Below, one piece after another: positions 17,874 to 27,381 of a stretch of 64,000 nt of DNA. The notes under the pieces are model-generated. The model saw only the letters and a list, made by a program, of their open reading frames with translations, made no database searches and was not told the DNA's origin. The stretch covers positions 992,001 through 1,056,000 of the forward strand of contig NZ_CP076457.1 of the NCBI RefSeq assembly GCF_018866325.1, in the 5' to 3' direction. Source of the DNA: Streptomyces sp. YPW6 (GTDB lineage Bacteria; Actinomycetota; Actinomycetes; Streptomycetales; Streptomycetaceae). The translations under genes and the position numbers were made by a program. Within the stretch, counting starts at the first letter, position 1, and every line of letters starts with the position of its first letter.

Positions 17874-18470
17874 TCAGGGGGTCGCCGCCGATACGACGTA
17901 CACGACGGGGCTGGCCGGGTCGGTCATGTTGACCGTGATGGTCTGGGTGGGGCGCGGCTTCTCGTTGCGGTGCGTCGTACCGGCCCAGTGCTGGCCCGGA
18001 CCGAAGGACCAGCCGGTGATCCTGATGTCCCGCGCGCTGATGGAGACCGTGTCCGGCTCCAGCGCCGCGCGGCCGGTGCCCATCCCGGTCAGAAAGCGGT
18101 CGAGACCGGCGGAGGTGGTCCGGAACTTGGCGTACAGCCGGCTGGCTTTCCAGTTGTTCGTCTCGTAGTACTGGACGCCCTTGCCGTTCCCGGGAATGGG
18201 GATCTCGAAGATCCGGCGCTGCATCTTGGAGGGCCAGCCCTCACGCAGCCCCTGGGCGGCCGCCTCGGTCTCCTTGTCCATGCCCGAGCGGCGGCTCTGG
18301 CCCGCCGAGATCAGCAGGTAGCCGGCCGGGATGCCGATCAGCAGCACGATGATCGTGGCGGTGATGAGGCGCCGCTTGAACACGTGGCGGCGGTCCTCGG
18401 GCGGCTTGCCCTCGCCGTCGCCCGGAGGCTCCGTCTGGTGCGGCACCTCGGGGTGCTCGGCTGCGATCAT
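17874..18470 (-). CDS. Conserved hypothetical single-pass membrane protein
   Basis: 198 residues. An acidic, Pro-rich cytoplasmic N-terminus (about 1-28) precedes a basic stop and one hydrophobic helix (RRLITATIIVLLIGIPAGYL, about 33-53). An extracellular domain of about 140 residues follows, with GWSFGPGQHWAGTTHRNE near the end. No family could be named. It lies downstream of the ROK kinase (75-bp gap) and may be co-transcribed with it. Confidence 0.75.
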   Translation of the reverse strand: MIAAEHPEVPHQTEPPGDGEGKPPEDRRHVFKRRLITATIIVLLIGIPAGYLLISAGQSRRSGMDKETEAAAQGLREGWPSKMQRRIFEIPIPGNGKGVQYYETNNWKASRLYAKFRTTSAGLDRFLTGMGTGRAALEPDTVSISARDIRITGWSFGPGQHWAGTTHRNEKPRPTQTITVNMTDPASPVVYVVSAATP

Positions 18471-18545
18471 GATCAGGTGGTCCCTAGGTGCTGCGAAGAC
18501 GTGGCGAGGCGTACGGAGGGGGACGCCGGGAAGGGCGGTCGCGGT

Positions 18546-19712
18546 TCAGTCGACGGTACGGGTGGACCGCGTGTTGCGGATGGTGCTCGCCGCCTGGTCG
18601 TAGATCTGGGCGTACCGCTCGTACCGCTCGACGCGCCGCCGGTTGGTCCGGCGGAAGCGGCGGGCGACCAGTCGCGCCAGGTCCGCGGCGCCGACCATAC
18701 CGGCCTCGGGGCCGAGCTGCGCCTTGGCGATCCTGGCCTCGGGGCGGTAGCCGCGGCCGGTGAGGTGGCGCTTGAAGGCGTCCCGGGCGGGGGTGATCAG
18801 CAGGTCGTCGGCGGCGCTGACCCCGCCTCCGATCACGAAGCAGGAGGGGTCGAGCGCGGCGGCCAGATTGGCGATGCCGATGCCGAGCCACTGGCCGATG
18901 TCCTGGAGGAGTTCGATGCACATCGCATCGCCTTCGCGGGCCAGTTCGGTGATGAGCGGCCCGGTGATGTCGGAGACGTTCCCCTTCACCCGGTCGAGCA
19001 GGTAGTGGGCGACCGGGGAGTCGGCCGCGGCCAGTTCCCTGGCCTCGCGGACGAGGGCGTTGCCGGAGCTGTACTGCTCCCAGCAGCCGCGGTTGCCGCA
19101 GGGGCAGCGGTGGCCCGAGGGCACGACCTGCATGTGGCCGAACTCACCGGCCACACCGTACTTGCCGCGCTTGACGCGGCCGTCCTCCAGGATCGCCCCG
19201 CCGATGCCCGTACCGAGGGTGATCATGACGAGGTGGTCCTCGCCGCGGCCCGCGCCGAAGCGCCATTCCGCCCAGGCGGCGGTGTTGGCGTCGTTGTCGA
19301 CCATGACGGGGACGACGAGACGCGAGGCCAGGGCGTCGCGCAGGGGTTCGTCGCGCCAGGCGAGGTGCGGGGCGAAGAGGACCTTGGAGCGGTCCGCGTC
19401 GACCCAGCCCGCCGCGCCGATGCCGACCGCGTGGACGTCGTGCCGGTCGGAGAGGTCCAGGACCAGCTCGACGATGGTGTCCTCGACCACCTTGGGGCTC
19501 TTGGACTTGTCGGGCGTCTCGGTGCGGACCTTCTCCAGGATGGTGCCGTCGGCGTCGACGACGCCCGCCATCACCTTCGTACCGCCGATGTCGATCCCGA
19601 CCGTGGGGACACGGGGCGCGGACAGGTGCGAGCGGCGTTCCTTGGTGCCGACCGTCCTGAGGACGGTGGCGCGGGCGGAGCCGCGGTGGGCGAAGTCGCG
19701 GTACGTGCTCAT
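18546..19712 (-). CDS. ROK-family sugar kinase (glucokinase-like)
   Basis: 388 residues. The nucleotide-binding motif DIGGTK is near residue 41, with GTGIGGAI, the catalytic VDNDANTAA segment and the zinc motif CPCGNRGCWEQ. It is about 70 residues longer than typical ROK glucokinases. The extra parts are an N-terminal ~35-residue segment and a very basic C-terminal tail (RRFRRTNRRR onward). No DNA-binding HTH is evident, so it is a kinase rather than an Mlc/NagC repressor. Context suggests phosphorylation of the sugar brought in by the ABC importer upstream. Confidence 0.87.
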   Translation of the reverse strand: MSTYRDFAHRGSARATVLRTVGTKERRSHLSAPRVPTVGIDIGGTKVMAGVVDADGTILEKVRTETPDKSKSPKVVEDTIVELVLDLSDRHDVHAVGIGAAGWVDADRSKVLFAPHLAWRDEPLRDALASRLVVPVMVDNDANTAAWAEWRFGAGRGEDHLVMITLGTGIGGAILEDGRVKRGKYGVAGEFGHMQVVPSGHRCPCGNRGCWEQYSSGNALVREARELAAADSPVAHYLLDRVKGNVSDITGPLITELAREGDAMCIELLQDIGQWLGIGIANLAAALDPSCFVIGGGVSAADDLLITPARDAFKRHLTGRGYRPEARIAKAQLGPEAGMVGAADLARLVARRFRRTNRRRVERYERYAQIYDQAASTIRNTRSTRTVD

Positions 19713-19845
19713 CGTCCCTGCGGGGTCTGAGGGGCCGGGCCGCGTCGCGGCCGGCGGCGGACGGCGCCCGCCGGGCTCGATTCTGCCACTGCCCGGCCCC
19801 GGCGGACCGATGGGCGGGGTCGGCCGCGCCGGGGCGGGGCGACGG

Positions 19846-20694
19846 TCAGGACCCTTCTTCGGTCGCCGCGGACGTGCCCGGGAGGGTGGGGGCCGGGGTG
19901 CGTTCCAGCTCGTGGCTGAGCTCCTCCAGCTCGCTGCCGCCCGCCATCTGCCGGGTCAGCTCGTCGAGCGTGATGTCGTCCTTGGTGTGGCTGCCGGACA
20001 TCACTCCGCGCTTGAGGAGGACGAACCGGTCGCCGACGAGGTGGGCGTGGTGCGGGTTGTGCGTGATGAGGACCACGCCGAGGCCCGCGTCGCGGGCGGC
20101 AGCGACGTACTTGAGCACCACACCGGACTGCTTGACGCCGAGCGCGGCGGTCGGCTCGTCCAGGACGAGGACCTTGGCGCCGAAGTAGACGGCGCGGGCG
20201 ATGGCCACGCACTGGCGCTCGCCGCCGGACAGGGTGCCGATGGGCTGGTCGACGTCGCGCAGGTCGATGCCCATGCGGAGCAGCTCGGCGCGGGTCGTCT
20301 CGCGCATCTTCCGGACGTCGAGGCGCTTGAAGGGGCCGACGCCCGTGGTGGGCTCGGAGCCGAGGAAGAAGTTCCGCCAGACCGGCATCAGCGGGACGAC
20401 GGCGAGGTCCTGGTAGACGGTGGCGATGCCCCGGTCCAGGGCGTCGCGCGGGTTGGCGAGGGTGGTCTCCTCGCCCTCGATGAGGAAGCGTCCGGCGTCG
20501 TGTCCGTGCAGCCCCGCGATGATCTTGATGAGGGTGGACTTGCCGGCTCCGTTGTCCCCGAGGACACAGGTGATCTCGCCCGCGTGGACCTCCAGCGAGA
20601 CGTGTTCCAGGGCCTTGATGTTGCCGTAGAACTTGGACACGTCGTCCAGCTCGACGAGGGGTCCCGTGCCCTTCTTCTCGGACGTGGCCGTCAT
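19846..20694 (-). CDS. Sugar ABC transporter ATP-binding protein (single-NBD RbsA-like)
   Basis: 282 residues. Walker [10 protein letters not shown], signature LSGGERQ, Walker [13 protein letters not shown] and H-loop VLITHNP. Unlike RbsA it has only one nucleotide-binding domain and must act as a homodimer. The variant after Walker B ([10 protein letters not shown]) is typical of ribose/xylose-type ATPases. ATG 20694 overlaps the permease stop (ATGA). Confidence 0.9.
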   Translation of the reverse strand: MTATSEKKGTGPLVELDDVSKFYGNIKALEHVSLEVHAGEITCVLGDNGAGKSTLIKIIAGLHGHDAGRFLIEGEETTLANPRDALDRGIATVYQDLAVVPLMPVWRNFFLGSEPTTGVGPFKRLDVRKMRETTRAELLRMGIDLRDVDQPIGTLSGGERQCVAIARAVYFGAKVLVLDEPTAALGVKQSGVVLKYVAAARDAGLGVVLITHNPHHAHLVGDRFVLLKRGVMSGSHTKDDITLDELTRQMAGGSELEELSHELERTPAPTLPGTSAATEEGS

Positions 20695-21737
20695 GACGTC
20701 GCCTCCGCGCGCTTGCGCACCCACGCGTTGAGCAGGGTGGCCAGGAGCAGCATCGCCCCCAGGAAGAATTTGAACCAGTCCGGGTTCCACTCGGCGTAGA
20801 CGATCCCCTTGCTGGTCATGCCGAAGATGAAGGCCCCGACCGCCGAGCCGATCGCGGAGCCGTAGCCGCCGGTGATCAGACAGCCGCCGATGACGGCGGC
20901 GATGATGTACGTCAGCTCGTTGCCGACACCCTCGCCGGACTGGACGACGTCGTAGCTGAACAGCAGGTGCTGGCCGGAGACCCAGGCGGCGAAGGCGACG
21001 CCGAGGTAGAGCCCGATCTTGGTGCGGACGACGGGGACGCCGACCGCGCGGGCCGCGTCGGCCTCGCCGCCGACGGCGAAGATCCAGTTGCCGAAGCGGG
21101 TACGGAGCAGGATCCAGGTGGCGACGGCGACGAGGGCGAACCACCACAGGATGGTCACCTTGAACTCGACGCTGCCGACGGTCAGCGTCGAGGCGAACAG
21201 GGCGTGGGCCGATGCGAAGCCCTCCATGTCACCGATCGCCTTGGTGGAGACGGTGCCGCTGATGAGCTTGGTGAATCCGAGGTTCAGTCCGGTCAGCATG
21301 AGGAACGTGCCGAGCGTGATGATGAAGCTCGGCAGTTCGGTGCGGGTGAGCATGAACCCGTTGAACGCGCCGATGGCCAGCGTGACCAGCAGGGACACGA
21401 GGACGCCGACCCAGACGTTGGCCGTCATCTGGTAGCTGAACATCGAGGAGACCAGCGCGGAGCTGGTCACCAGGACCCCCGCGGAGAGGTCGAACTCGCC
21501 GCCGATCATCAGCAGGGCGACGGGGGCGGCCATGATGCCGAGGACCGAGGCCGCGTACAGGACGGTGCCGAAGCTGGAGGCCTGGAGGAAGCTGTCGGCC
21601 ACGATCGCGAAGAACAGGAAGACGGCTGCGGCGCCGACGACCGAACCCAGCTCGGGGCGGCCGAGCAGTGTGCGCAGCGGCGAGGTGTGGACGAGGCGCT
21701 CGTCCGGCTGCTGCGGGGCGGCGGTCGAGCCGCTCAT
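20691..21737 (-). CDS. Sugar ABC transporter permease (RbsC/BPD_transp_2 type)
   Basis: 348 residues with about nine to ten hydrophobic helices. Signature-like segments are [13 protein letters not shown] and [20 protein letters not shown], typical of ribose/xylose-class permeases. It overlaps both neighbours by 4 bp: the binding-protein stop and the ATPase start. The three genes therefore form a tightly coupled importer operon. Confidence 0.9.
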   Translation of the reverse strand: MSGSTAAPQQPDERLVHTSPLRTLLGRPELGSVVGAAAVFLFFAIVADSFLQASSFGTVLYAASVLGIMAAPVALLMIGGEFDLSAGVLVTSSALVSSMFSYQMTANVWVGVLVSLLVTLAIGAFNGFMLTRTELPSFIITLGTFLMLTGLNLGFTKLISGTVSTKAIGDMEGFASAHALFASTLTVGSVEFKVTILWWFALVAVATWILLRTRFGNWIFAVGGEADAARAVGVPVVRTKIGLYLGVAFAAWVSGQHLLFSYDVVQSGEGVGNELTYIIAAVIGGCLITGGYGSAIGSAVGAFIFGMTSKGIVYAEWNPDWFKFFLGAMLLLATLLNAWVRKRAEATS

Positions 21738-22738
21738 CGGGTGCCCCGCTTGGTGTAGTCGGCCAGGGCGTCGGCGTCGCCCTTGGTGATCACCTGCGGG
21801 CCGGTCAGGACGGGCCGGCCGCCGCCGAGCACGTTGCGGTTGTAGCGGTAGAGCCAGAGCAGGTCGACGGCCTCGTACCCCTGGAGGTAGGGCTGCTGGT
21901 CGACGGCGAAGCCGAGCTTGTCGGTCTGGAGGCCGGTGGCGACCTTGGCGTTGAGGTCGAAGGTGTCGATCTCGGCCTTGCTGCCGGCCGTCTGCTTGGC
22001 CTGGACGGCCGCGTCGGCGAAGGGGGCGCCGAGGGTGACGACGGCGTCGATGCTCCGGTCGGACTGGAGTTTGGCCTCGATGGACGCGGTGACGTCGGGC
22101 ATGTTGGTGCCGTCGACGTACAGGTTCTGCATCGTGCCGTCGAAGGTCTTCTTCGCCCCGGCGCAGCGCTGCTCGTGGCCCACGTTGCCCTGCTCGTGCA
22201 GGACGCACAGGGCCTTCTTGCGGTCTCTGCTGTTCAGCTCGTCGCCGACGGCCTCACCGGCGATCGTCTCGTCCTGGCCGATGTGGGTGAGGGCCCCGAA
22301 CTCCTTGGACTCGGCGGAGCCGGAGTTCACGGTGACGACCGGGATGCCCGCCTTGACGGCCTTGGCGACCACGGCCTTCATCGCGTCCGGCTTGGCCAGC
22401 GAGACGATCAGCCCGTCGACCTTCTTGTCGATCGCGGTCTGGACGAGCTGGGCCTGCTGGTTCGCCTCGTCGTTGTGCGAGTAGATGAAGTTGATGTTGT
22501 CCTTGAGGGCCGCCTGCTCGGCGCCCTTCTGGACGATGTCCCAGAAGGTGTCACCGTCTCCCGAGTGGGTGACCATGGCGAAGGTCCAGCGCGGAGTGTT
22601 CACCGCGGCCCGCCCCTCGGCGGCCTCGGCCGCGCGTTCTTCCGCCCGCTTGCCGCCGGTGCTGCTGCATCCCGCGGCTGCCAGCATGACCGCCAGCACG
22701 GCGCCCAGCGCGCGTACCCCTGTCCGAACCCTTGCCAC
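21734..22738 (-). CDS. Sugar ABC transporter substrate-binding lipoprotein
   Basis: 334 residues. The start GTG 22738 lies 9 nt after GAAGGG. Lipobox LAAAGC with Cys24. The mature domain is a type-I (Peripla_BP_4) binding fold: WTFAMVTHSGDGDTFWD, VDGLIVSLAKPDAM and IPVVTVNSGS. This class binds ribose, xylose, inositol or related sugars. The neighbouring Gfo/Idh dehydrogenase makes an inositol-like polyol plausible, but this is inference. Confidence 0.9.
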   Translation of the reverse strand: MARVRTGVRALGAVLAVMLAAAGCSSTGGKRAEERAAEAAEGRAAVNTPRWTFAMVTHSGDGDTFWDIVQKGAEQAALKDNINFIYSHNDEANQQAQLVQTAIDKKVDGLIVSLAKPDAMKAVVAKAVKAGIPVVTVNSGSAESKEFGALTHIGQDETIAGEAVGDELNSRDRKKALCVLHEQGNVGHEQRCAGAKKTFDGTMQNLYVDGTNMPDVTASIEAKLQSDRSIDAVVTLGAPFADAAVQAKQTAGSKAEIDTFDLNAKVATGLQTDKLGFAVDQQPYLQGYEAVDLLWLYRYNRNVLGGGRPVLTGPQVITKGDADALADYTKRGTR

Positions 22739-22971
22739 GACACCGTGCCCTTCTTCTGCTGCTGTGCGCTTCGCTCGACCGGGCCGGATGTACGTACGGC
22801 CCGGGGCCGGCTGCCCAGTATCCCCGAGCCCCGCGCGGGCTCCGTCCGCGGGCCCGGCGCGGCCCGCGCCCGACGGACAGGGAGCCTGGGGCACGGGCCG
22901 TCCGGGCGCAACCCGTGTGCCCGGACCGATTCCGCCCGCTCGGCACGCGCGGGCGGGCCGGGCCGTGCGGC

Positions 22972-23730
22972 TCAGGTGCGGACCAGGAGCTGGAACTCGA
23001 ACGTGTACCGCGCCGCCCGGTACACGTGCGACCCGAACTCCACCACCCGCCCCGTGTCGTCGTACGTCGTACGTTCCATCGTCAGCAGCGGCGCCCCCGG
23101 CTCCTCGGCCAGCGCACGCGCCTCCCCCGCCGTCGCGGCCCGCGCGCCCACCGACTGCCGGGCGCTGTGCAGCGCGATGCCGCCGGCGCGCATCAGCCGG
23201 TAGAGGCCGGTGGCCTCCAGCTCCTCGGTGCGCAGGGGCACCAGCCCGGGTGGCAGGTGGTTGCGCAGGAGCGCCATCGGTTCGCCGTGCGCGCTGCGCA
23301 GCCGCTCCACCAGGTGGACCTCGCTGCCCTCGGCGACACCGAGGGCGGCGGCGACCCCGGCCGTGGCCGGTTCCACCGTGTTGCGCAGGACCTCGGTGGC
23401 GGGGCGCTGGCCCGCCGCCTCCAGGTCGTCGTAGAGCGAGCTGAGCTCCGGCGGACGGCGGACCTGGCTGTGGACGACCTGGGTGCCGACCCCCCTCCGG
23501 CGCACCATCAGCCCCTTGTCGACGAGCGTCTGGATGGCCTGGCGGACGGTCGGCCGGGACAGGCCGAGGCGGGCGGCGAGGCCGATCTCGTTCCCGAGCA
23601 GGGCGCCGGGGGCCAGCCTGCCCTGTTCCACGGCTGCCTCCAGCTGCTGCGCCAGCTGGAAGTAGAGCGGCACCGGGCTCGTGCGGTCCACGCTCAGCGG
23701 CAACGGCCGGTCGGTTCCATCTGCGGTCAC
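22972..23730 (-). CDS. GntR-family (HutC type) transcriptional regulator
   Basis: 252 residues if GTG 23730 is used. The wHTH lies at the N-terminus (NEIGLAARLGLSRPTVRQAI) and the UTRA effector domain at the C-terminus (about 95-245, ending YTFEFQLLV). An in-frame ATG at 23766 would put the palindrome TTGTCCGGACAA inside codons 3-6. With GTG 23730 the palindrome falls in the promoter and a TACGCT -10 sits 6 nt from the start, so the shorter, leaderless form is preferred. It probably represses itself, the divergent dehydrogenase and perhaps the sugar importer. Confidence 0.85.
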   Translation of the reverse strand: MTADGTDRPLPLSVDRTSPVPLYFQLAQQLEAAVEQGRLAPGALLGNEIGLAARLGLSRPTVRQAIQTLVDKGLMVRRRGVGTQVVHSQVRRPPELSSLYDDLEAAGQRPATEVLRNTVEPATAGVAAALGVAEGSEVHLVERLRSAHGEPMALLRNHLPPGLVPLRTEELEATGLYRLMRAGGIALHSARQSVGARAATAGEARALAEEPGAPLLTMERTTYDDTGRVVEFGSHVYRAARYTFEFQLLVRT

Positions 23731-23748
23731 GGGGCGAGCGTAGTTCGC

Positions 23749-23816
23749 TTGTCCGGACAAAGCCATGGCGCACCGGGGCGGAAGCCGCAGTCGACGCGGC
23801 TCCTTTGTCAGGACAA
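23749..23816. promoter_or_regulatory. Pair of GntR-type operators between regulator and dehydrogenase
   Basis: TTGTCCGGACAA (23749-23760) is a perfect palindrome and TTGTCAGGACAA (23805-23816) differs by one base. Centres are 56 bp apart. The right one ends 4 bp before a TTGACA (23821-23826) that may be the -35 of the dehydrogenase. Same site class, divergent promoters and a GntR gene alongside argue that these are its operators. Confidence 0.7.
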
Positions 23817-23857
23817 ACGCTTGACATGACGACCGGGCGAACGCCACCTTGGGGCCC

Positions 23858-24877
23858 ATGCGCATCGGACTGATCGGAACGGGACGGATCGGAACATTCC
23901 ATGCGGAGGTGCTGAGCCGTCACCCCGCCGTCAAGGCCCTGCTGCTGGCGGACGCGGACCCCGAGCGGGCGGCCGCCGCGGCCCGGCGGACGGGGGCCGC
24001 GGCCGTCTCCGTGGACGACCTGTTCACCGGGGCGGGCGAGGCCCGGGGCCTGCCCGACGCCGTCGTGATCTGTTCGGCGACCGCGGCCCACGCCGCTCTC
24101 ATCGGACGGGCGGCCCGCGCCGGGCTGCCGGCCTTCTGCGAGAAGCCGGTCTCCCTGGACCTGCCCGGCACGCTCGCCGCGCTGGCGGAGGTCCAGGCCG
24201 CGGGGAGCGTGCTCCAGCTCGGCTTCATGCGCCGCTTCGACGCCGGGTACGGCGAGGCCAGGGCCGCCGTGCGGGACGGGAGGCTGGGCAGACTGCACAC
24301 GGTGCGGGCGGTCACCTCCGACCCCGCGCCGCCGCCCGCCGCCTACCTCCCGCTCTCCGGCGGGCTGTACCGCGACTGCCTGGTCCACGACTTCGACATC
24401 CTGCGCTGGGTGACGGGCCGGGAGGTCCGCGAGGTGTACGCCATCGGCTCGGACACCGGGCCCGCGATGTTCCGGGAGGCCGGGGACGTGGACACGGCCG
24501 CGGCCCTGCTCACCCTCGACGACGGGACGCTCGCCACCGCCACCGCGACCCGGTGCAACGGCGCCGGGTACGACGTACGGATGGAGCTGGCCGGCGAGCT
24601 GGACCAGATCGCCGTCGGCCTCGACGACCGCACACCGCTGACCTCGGCCGAGCCGGGCGGCGCCGGCGCACCGGCGAAGCCCTGGCCGGGCTTCCTGGAA
24701 CGGTTCGCACCGGCGTACGAGGCGGAGCTGGACGCGTTCCTGCGGGTGGTCCGCGGCGAGCTGGCCAACCCGTGCGACGGGCGGGAGGCCCTGCACGCCC
24801 TGCGGATCGCCGAGGCGTGCGAGACCTCCCGCCGCGAGCACCGGCCGGTGGCGCTGACCGAGATCCCCGGCGGCTGA
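23858..24877 (+). CDS. Gfo/Idh/MocA-family oxidoreductase
   Basis: 339 residues. The Rossmann start is MRIGLIGTGRIGTFHAE. EKPVSLDL carries the catalytic Lys of the EKP motif, and GLYRDCLVHDFDILRW carries the Asp/His pair typical of inositol 2-dehydrogenase-like enzymes. ATG 23858 is chosen over a TTG nine bases upstream because the Rossmann strand starts immediately. It probably oxidises the imported sugar or polyol with NAD. It ends 9 bp from the convergent P450. Confidence 0.88.
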   Translation: MRIGLIGTGRIGTFHAEVLSRHPAVKALLLADADPERAAAAARRTGAAAVSVDDLFTGAGEARGLPDAVVICSATAAHAALIGRAARAGLPAFCEKPVSLDLPGTLAALAEVQAAGSVLQLGFMRRFDAGYGEARAAVRDGRLGRLHTVRAVTSDPAPPPAAYLPLSGGLYRDCLVHDFDILRWVTGREVREVYAIGSDTGPAMFREAGDVDTAAALLTLDDGTLATATATRCNGAGYDVRMELAGELDQIAVGLDDRTPLTSAEPGGAGAPAKPWPGFLERFAPAYEAELDAFLRVVRGELANPCDGREALHALRIAEACETSRREHRPVALTEIPGG

Positions 24878-24886
24878 CCGAAAGCC

Positions 24887-26086
24887 CTACCAGGCGACCG
24901 GCAGGCTCAGCGGCCCCCGCATCAGCATCCCGGCGCGCCAGGTCAGGGTCGCCGGGTCGGCGGCCGGCCGCAGGTCCGGGCAGCGTTCCAGCAGCGACCG
25001 GATGGCGGTCCGGGCCTCGATGCGGGCCAGGGGCGCGCCCAGGCAGTAGTGGATGCCGTGCCCGAAGGCGATGTGGCCCCGGGCGTCCCGGGTGATGTCG
25101 AAGCGGTCCCCGCCGGGATAGCGGCCGGGGTCCCGGTTGGCGTCCGACATCGCGACGAGGACCAGTTCGCCGCCTCCGGGGATCACCGTGCCGCCCACCT
25201 CGATGGGCTCGGTGGTGAAGCGGTACGTGGGCGTCTCCACCGGCCCCTCGAAGCGCAGGATCTCCTCGACGGCGTTGTCGATCAGGGAGAAGTCGGCTCG
25301 CAGGGCGGCCAGTTGTCCGGGATGCGCGAGGAGGCTGTGCACCCCGTTGGTGATGAGGTTGACGGTGGTCTCGTGCCCGGCGACCAGCAGCAGCCACGCC
25401 ATGCCGATCAGTTCCTCGCCCGAGAGGCGGTCGCCGTCCTCGTCGGCGGTGTGGATCAGCGCGCTCAGCAGGTCGTCGGCGGGCTTCTCCCGCTTGCCGG
25501 CCAGCAGACCGGCGATGTACGAGGTCATCGCCTGCGTGGAGGAGGCGCGCACGGACGGGTCGATGGAGGAGACCGCCTGGCCCGACCACGTGCGGAAGTC
25601 CTCGCGGTCCTGGAAGGGCACGCCGAGCAGCTCGCAGATCACCGCCATGGGCAGCGGGAAGGACAGGGCCTCGACGAGGTCGGCGGTGCGGTCCGGAGCC
25701 GCGAGCATCGCGTCCAGCAGCTCGTCGGTCATCTCCTGTATCCGCGGCGCCAGTTGTTCCATGCGGCGCGGGGTGAACTCACGGGCGACCAGCTTGCGCA
25801 GCCGGGTGTGGTCGGGGGCGTCGGAGCCGAGCATCGAGGAGCCCGCGGACACCTTGCTGACCCCGAGCGTGGGCGAGGCACGGCTCCAGTGCTTGGAGAG
25901 CCGCTGGTCGGCGAGGAGAGCGCGGCCCGCCTCGTATCCGAGGACGAGCCAGGCGTCGGCGCCCTCGGGAATCCGGACCCGGTGGACCGGGCCCCGCGCA
26001 CGCAGGGCGGCGTAGACGGGGTAGGGGTCGCGGGTGAACTGCTCGCCGAGCGCGGCGAGGTCGACCAGGTCTTCGGTGCTCAACAC
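24887..26086 (-). CDS. Cytochrome P450 (CYP107-like)
   Basis: 399 residues. The heme-binding loop is FGHGIHYCLG, the I-helix oxygen-activation motif is AGHETT and the K-helix contains EEILR. No membrane anchor, as usual for bacterial P450s. GTG 26086 follows GAAGGGAAAC. Together with the next P450 it forms a tandem pair separated by 70 bp. No ferredoxin or reductase gene is adjacent, so electrons must come from elsewhere. Substrate unknown. Confidence 0.93.
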   Translation of the reverse strand: MLSTEDLVDLAALGEQFTRDPYPVYAALRARGPVHRVRIPEGADAWLVLGYEAGRALLADQRLSKHWSRASPTLGVSKVSAGSSMLGSDAPDHTRLRKLVAREFTPRRMEQLAPRIQEMTDELLDAMLAAPDRTADLVEALSFPLPMAVICELLGVPFQDREDFRTWSGQAVSSIDPSVRASSTQAMTSYIAGLLAGKREKPADDLLSALIHTADEDGDRLSGEELIGMAWLLLVAGHETTVNLITNGVHSLLAHPGQLAALRADFSLIDNAVEEILRFEGPVETPTYRFTTEPIEVGGTVIPGGGELVLVAMSDANRDPGRYPGGDRFDITRDARGHIAFGHGIHYCLGAPLARIEARTAIRSLLERCPDLRPAADPATLTWRAGMLMRGPLSLPVAW

Positions 26087-26156
26087 GTTTCCCTTCAGGA
26101 GGAGTTACGGCGACGTGTGACGGCGTCGCGGAGCTCACGGGACGGGCGGCGGTCCC

Positions 26157-27329
26157 TCACCAGCGCACCGGCAGACCCCGGGTGCCGCGCATCAGCAGAC
26201 CCGGGAGCCAGTCCAGCTCGCCGCCGGACGGGTCGTGGGCGAGGCCGGGGCAGCGCTCCAGCAGCGCGCCGATCGCGATGCGGGCCTCCATCCGGGCGAG
26301 CGGTGCGCCCAGGCAGTAGTGCGCACCGTGGCCGAAAGCCAGGTGCCCCTGGGGCTCGCGGCGGATGTCGAAGGTGTCCGGGGCCGGGAAGCGGGCGGGG
26401 TCGCGGTCGGCGGAGGCCAGGGCGACGAGCACCGCGGCGTCGCGCGGGATCACGGTGTCCCCGATGGTCACCGGCTCCCGGGCGAAGCGGAAGGTGGTGG
26501 TCTCCACGGGTCCGTCGTAGCGCAGCATCTCCTCCACCGCGCCGTCGATGAGCCCCGGGTCGGCACGCAGCAGGGCGAGCTGGCCGGGATGGTCGAGCAG
26601 GGCCCGGACCCCGTTGGCGATCAGGTTGACGGTGGTCTCGTGGCCGGCGACGAGCAGCAGGAAGGCCATGCCGACCAGTTCGGCGGAGGAGAGGCGGTCG
26701 CCGTCCTCGTCCGTGGTCCGGATCAGCGCGCTCAGCAGATCGTCGCCGGGCGAACGGCGTTTGTCCGCGATGAGGTCGACGAGGCAGGCGTTCATCGCGC
26801 CGGCCGGGTCGGCGTCCCGCTGCTCCCGGGTGGGTGTGACGATGCCGTTCGAGAGCGTCCGGAAAGCCTCCCGGTCGATGTCCGGTACGCCGAGGAGTTC
26901 GCAGATCACGGTCATCGGCAGCGGGAAGGCGAGCGCGTCGACCAGGTCGGCGGAGCCCTGCGGCACCATCGCGTCCAGCAGCTCTTCGGTGATCCGGGTG
27001 ATGCGCGGGCGCAGCGCCTCGATGCGCCGGGCGGTGAACTCGCGCACGACGAGCCGGCGCAGCCGGGTGTGGTGCGGGGCGTCCAGCTCCAGCATGTTGG
27101 CGCTGAGCTGGACCTCGGACGGCTCCCAGGGGCCGGCGGTGTGCCAGTCCTTGCCGAGCCGCTGGTCGGCGAGGGCGGCACGGCCCTCGTCGTGTCCGAC
27201 GATCAGCCAGATCCGCTCCATCTCCTCGGTGCGCACGGTGTGCACCGGCCCCTCGGCGCGGAGCTTGGCGTAGTACGGGTGGGGGTCGGCGGTAAAGTCC
27301 GGCAGGTCACGCAGATCGAGCTCGGCCAT
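26157..27329 (-). CDS. Cytochrome P450 (CYP107-like)
   Basis: 390 residues. Heme loop FGHGAHYCLG, I-helix AGHETT, K-helix EEMLR. It is clearly paralogous to the downstream P450, sharing RLRRLVVREFT/RLRKLVAREFT and DDLLSALI, so a tandem duplication followed by divergence is likely. First gene of the pair; the 70-bp gap suggests co-transcription. Confidence 0.93.
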   Translation of the reverse strand: MAELDLRDLPDFTADPHPYYAKLRAEGPVHTVRTEEMERIWLIVGHDEGRAALADQRLGKDWHTAGPWEPSEVQLSANMLELDAPHHTRLRRLVVREFTARRIEALRPRITRITEELLDAMVPQGSADLVDALAFPLPMTVICELLGVPDIDREAFRTLSNGIVTPTREQRDADPAGAMNACLVDLIADKRRSPGDDLLSALIRTTDEDGDRLSSAELVGMAFLLLVAGHETTVNLIANGVRALLDHPGQLALLRADPGLIDGAVEEMLRYDGPVETTTFRFAREPVTIGDTVIPRDAAVLVALASADRDPARFPAPDTFDIRREPQGHLAFGHGAHYCLGAPLARMEARIAIGALLERCPGLAHDPSGGELDWLPGLLMRGTRGLPVRW

Positions 27330-27381
27330 GGTGAGCGGCCCCTCTCCCGTCGCGGCCCGCTCCGGTCCGGGCCGTTGCCCC

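Noticed and set aside
17538..19730. 730-codon plus-strand ORF through the eshA upstream region
   Set aside because: It is antisense to the membrane protein and ROK kinase genes, with no domain or ribosome-binding site.
22739..24841. Long minus-strand ORF fused upstream of the sugar-binding protein
   Set aside because: It runs antisense through the GntR and dehydrogenase genes. The real start is GTG 22738 with ribosome-binding site and lipobox.
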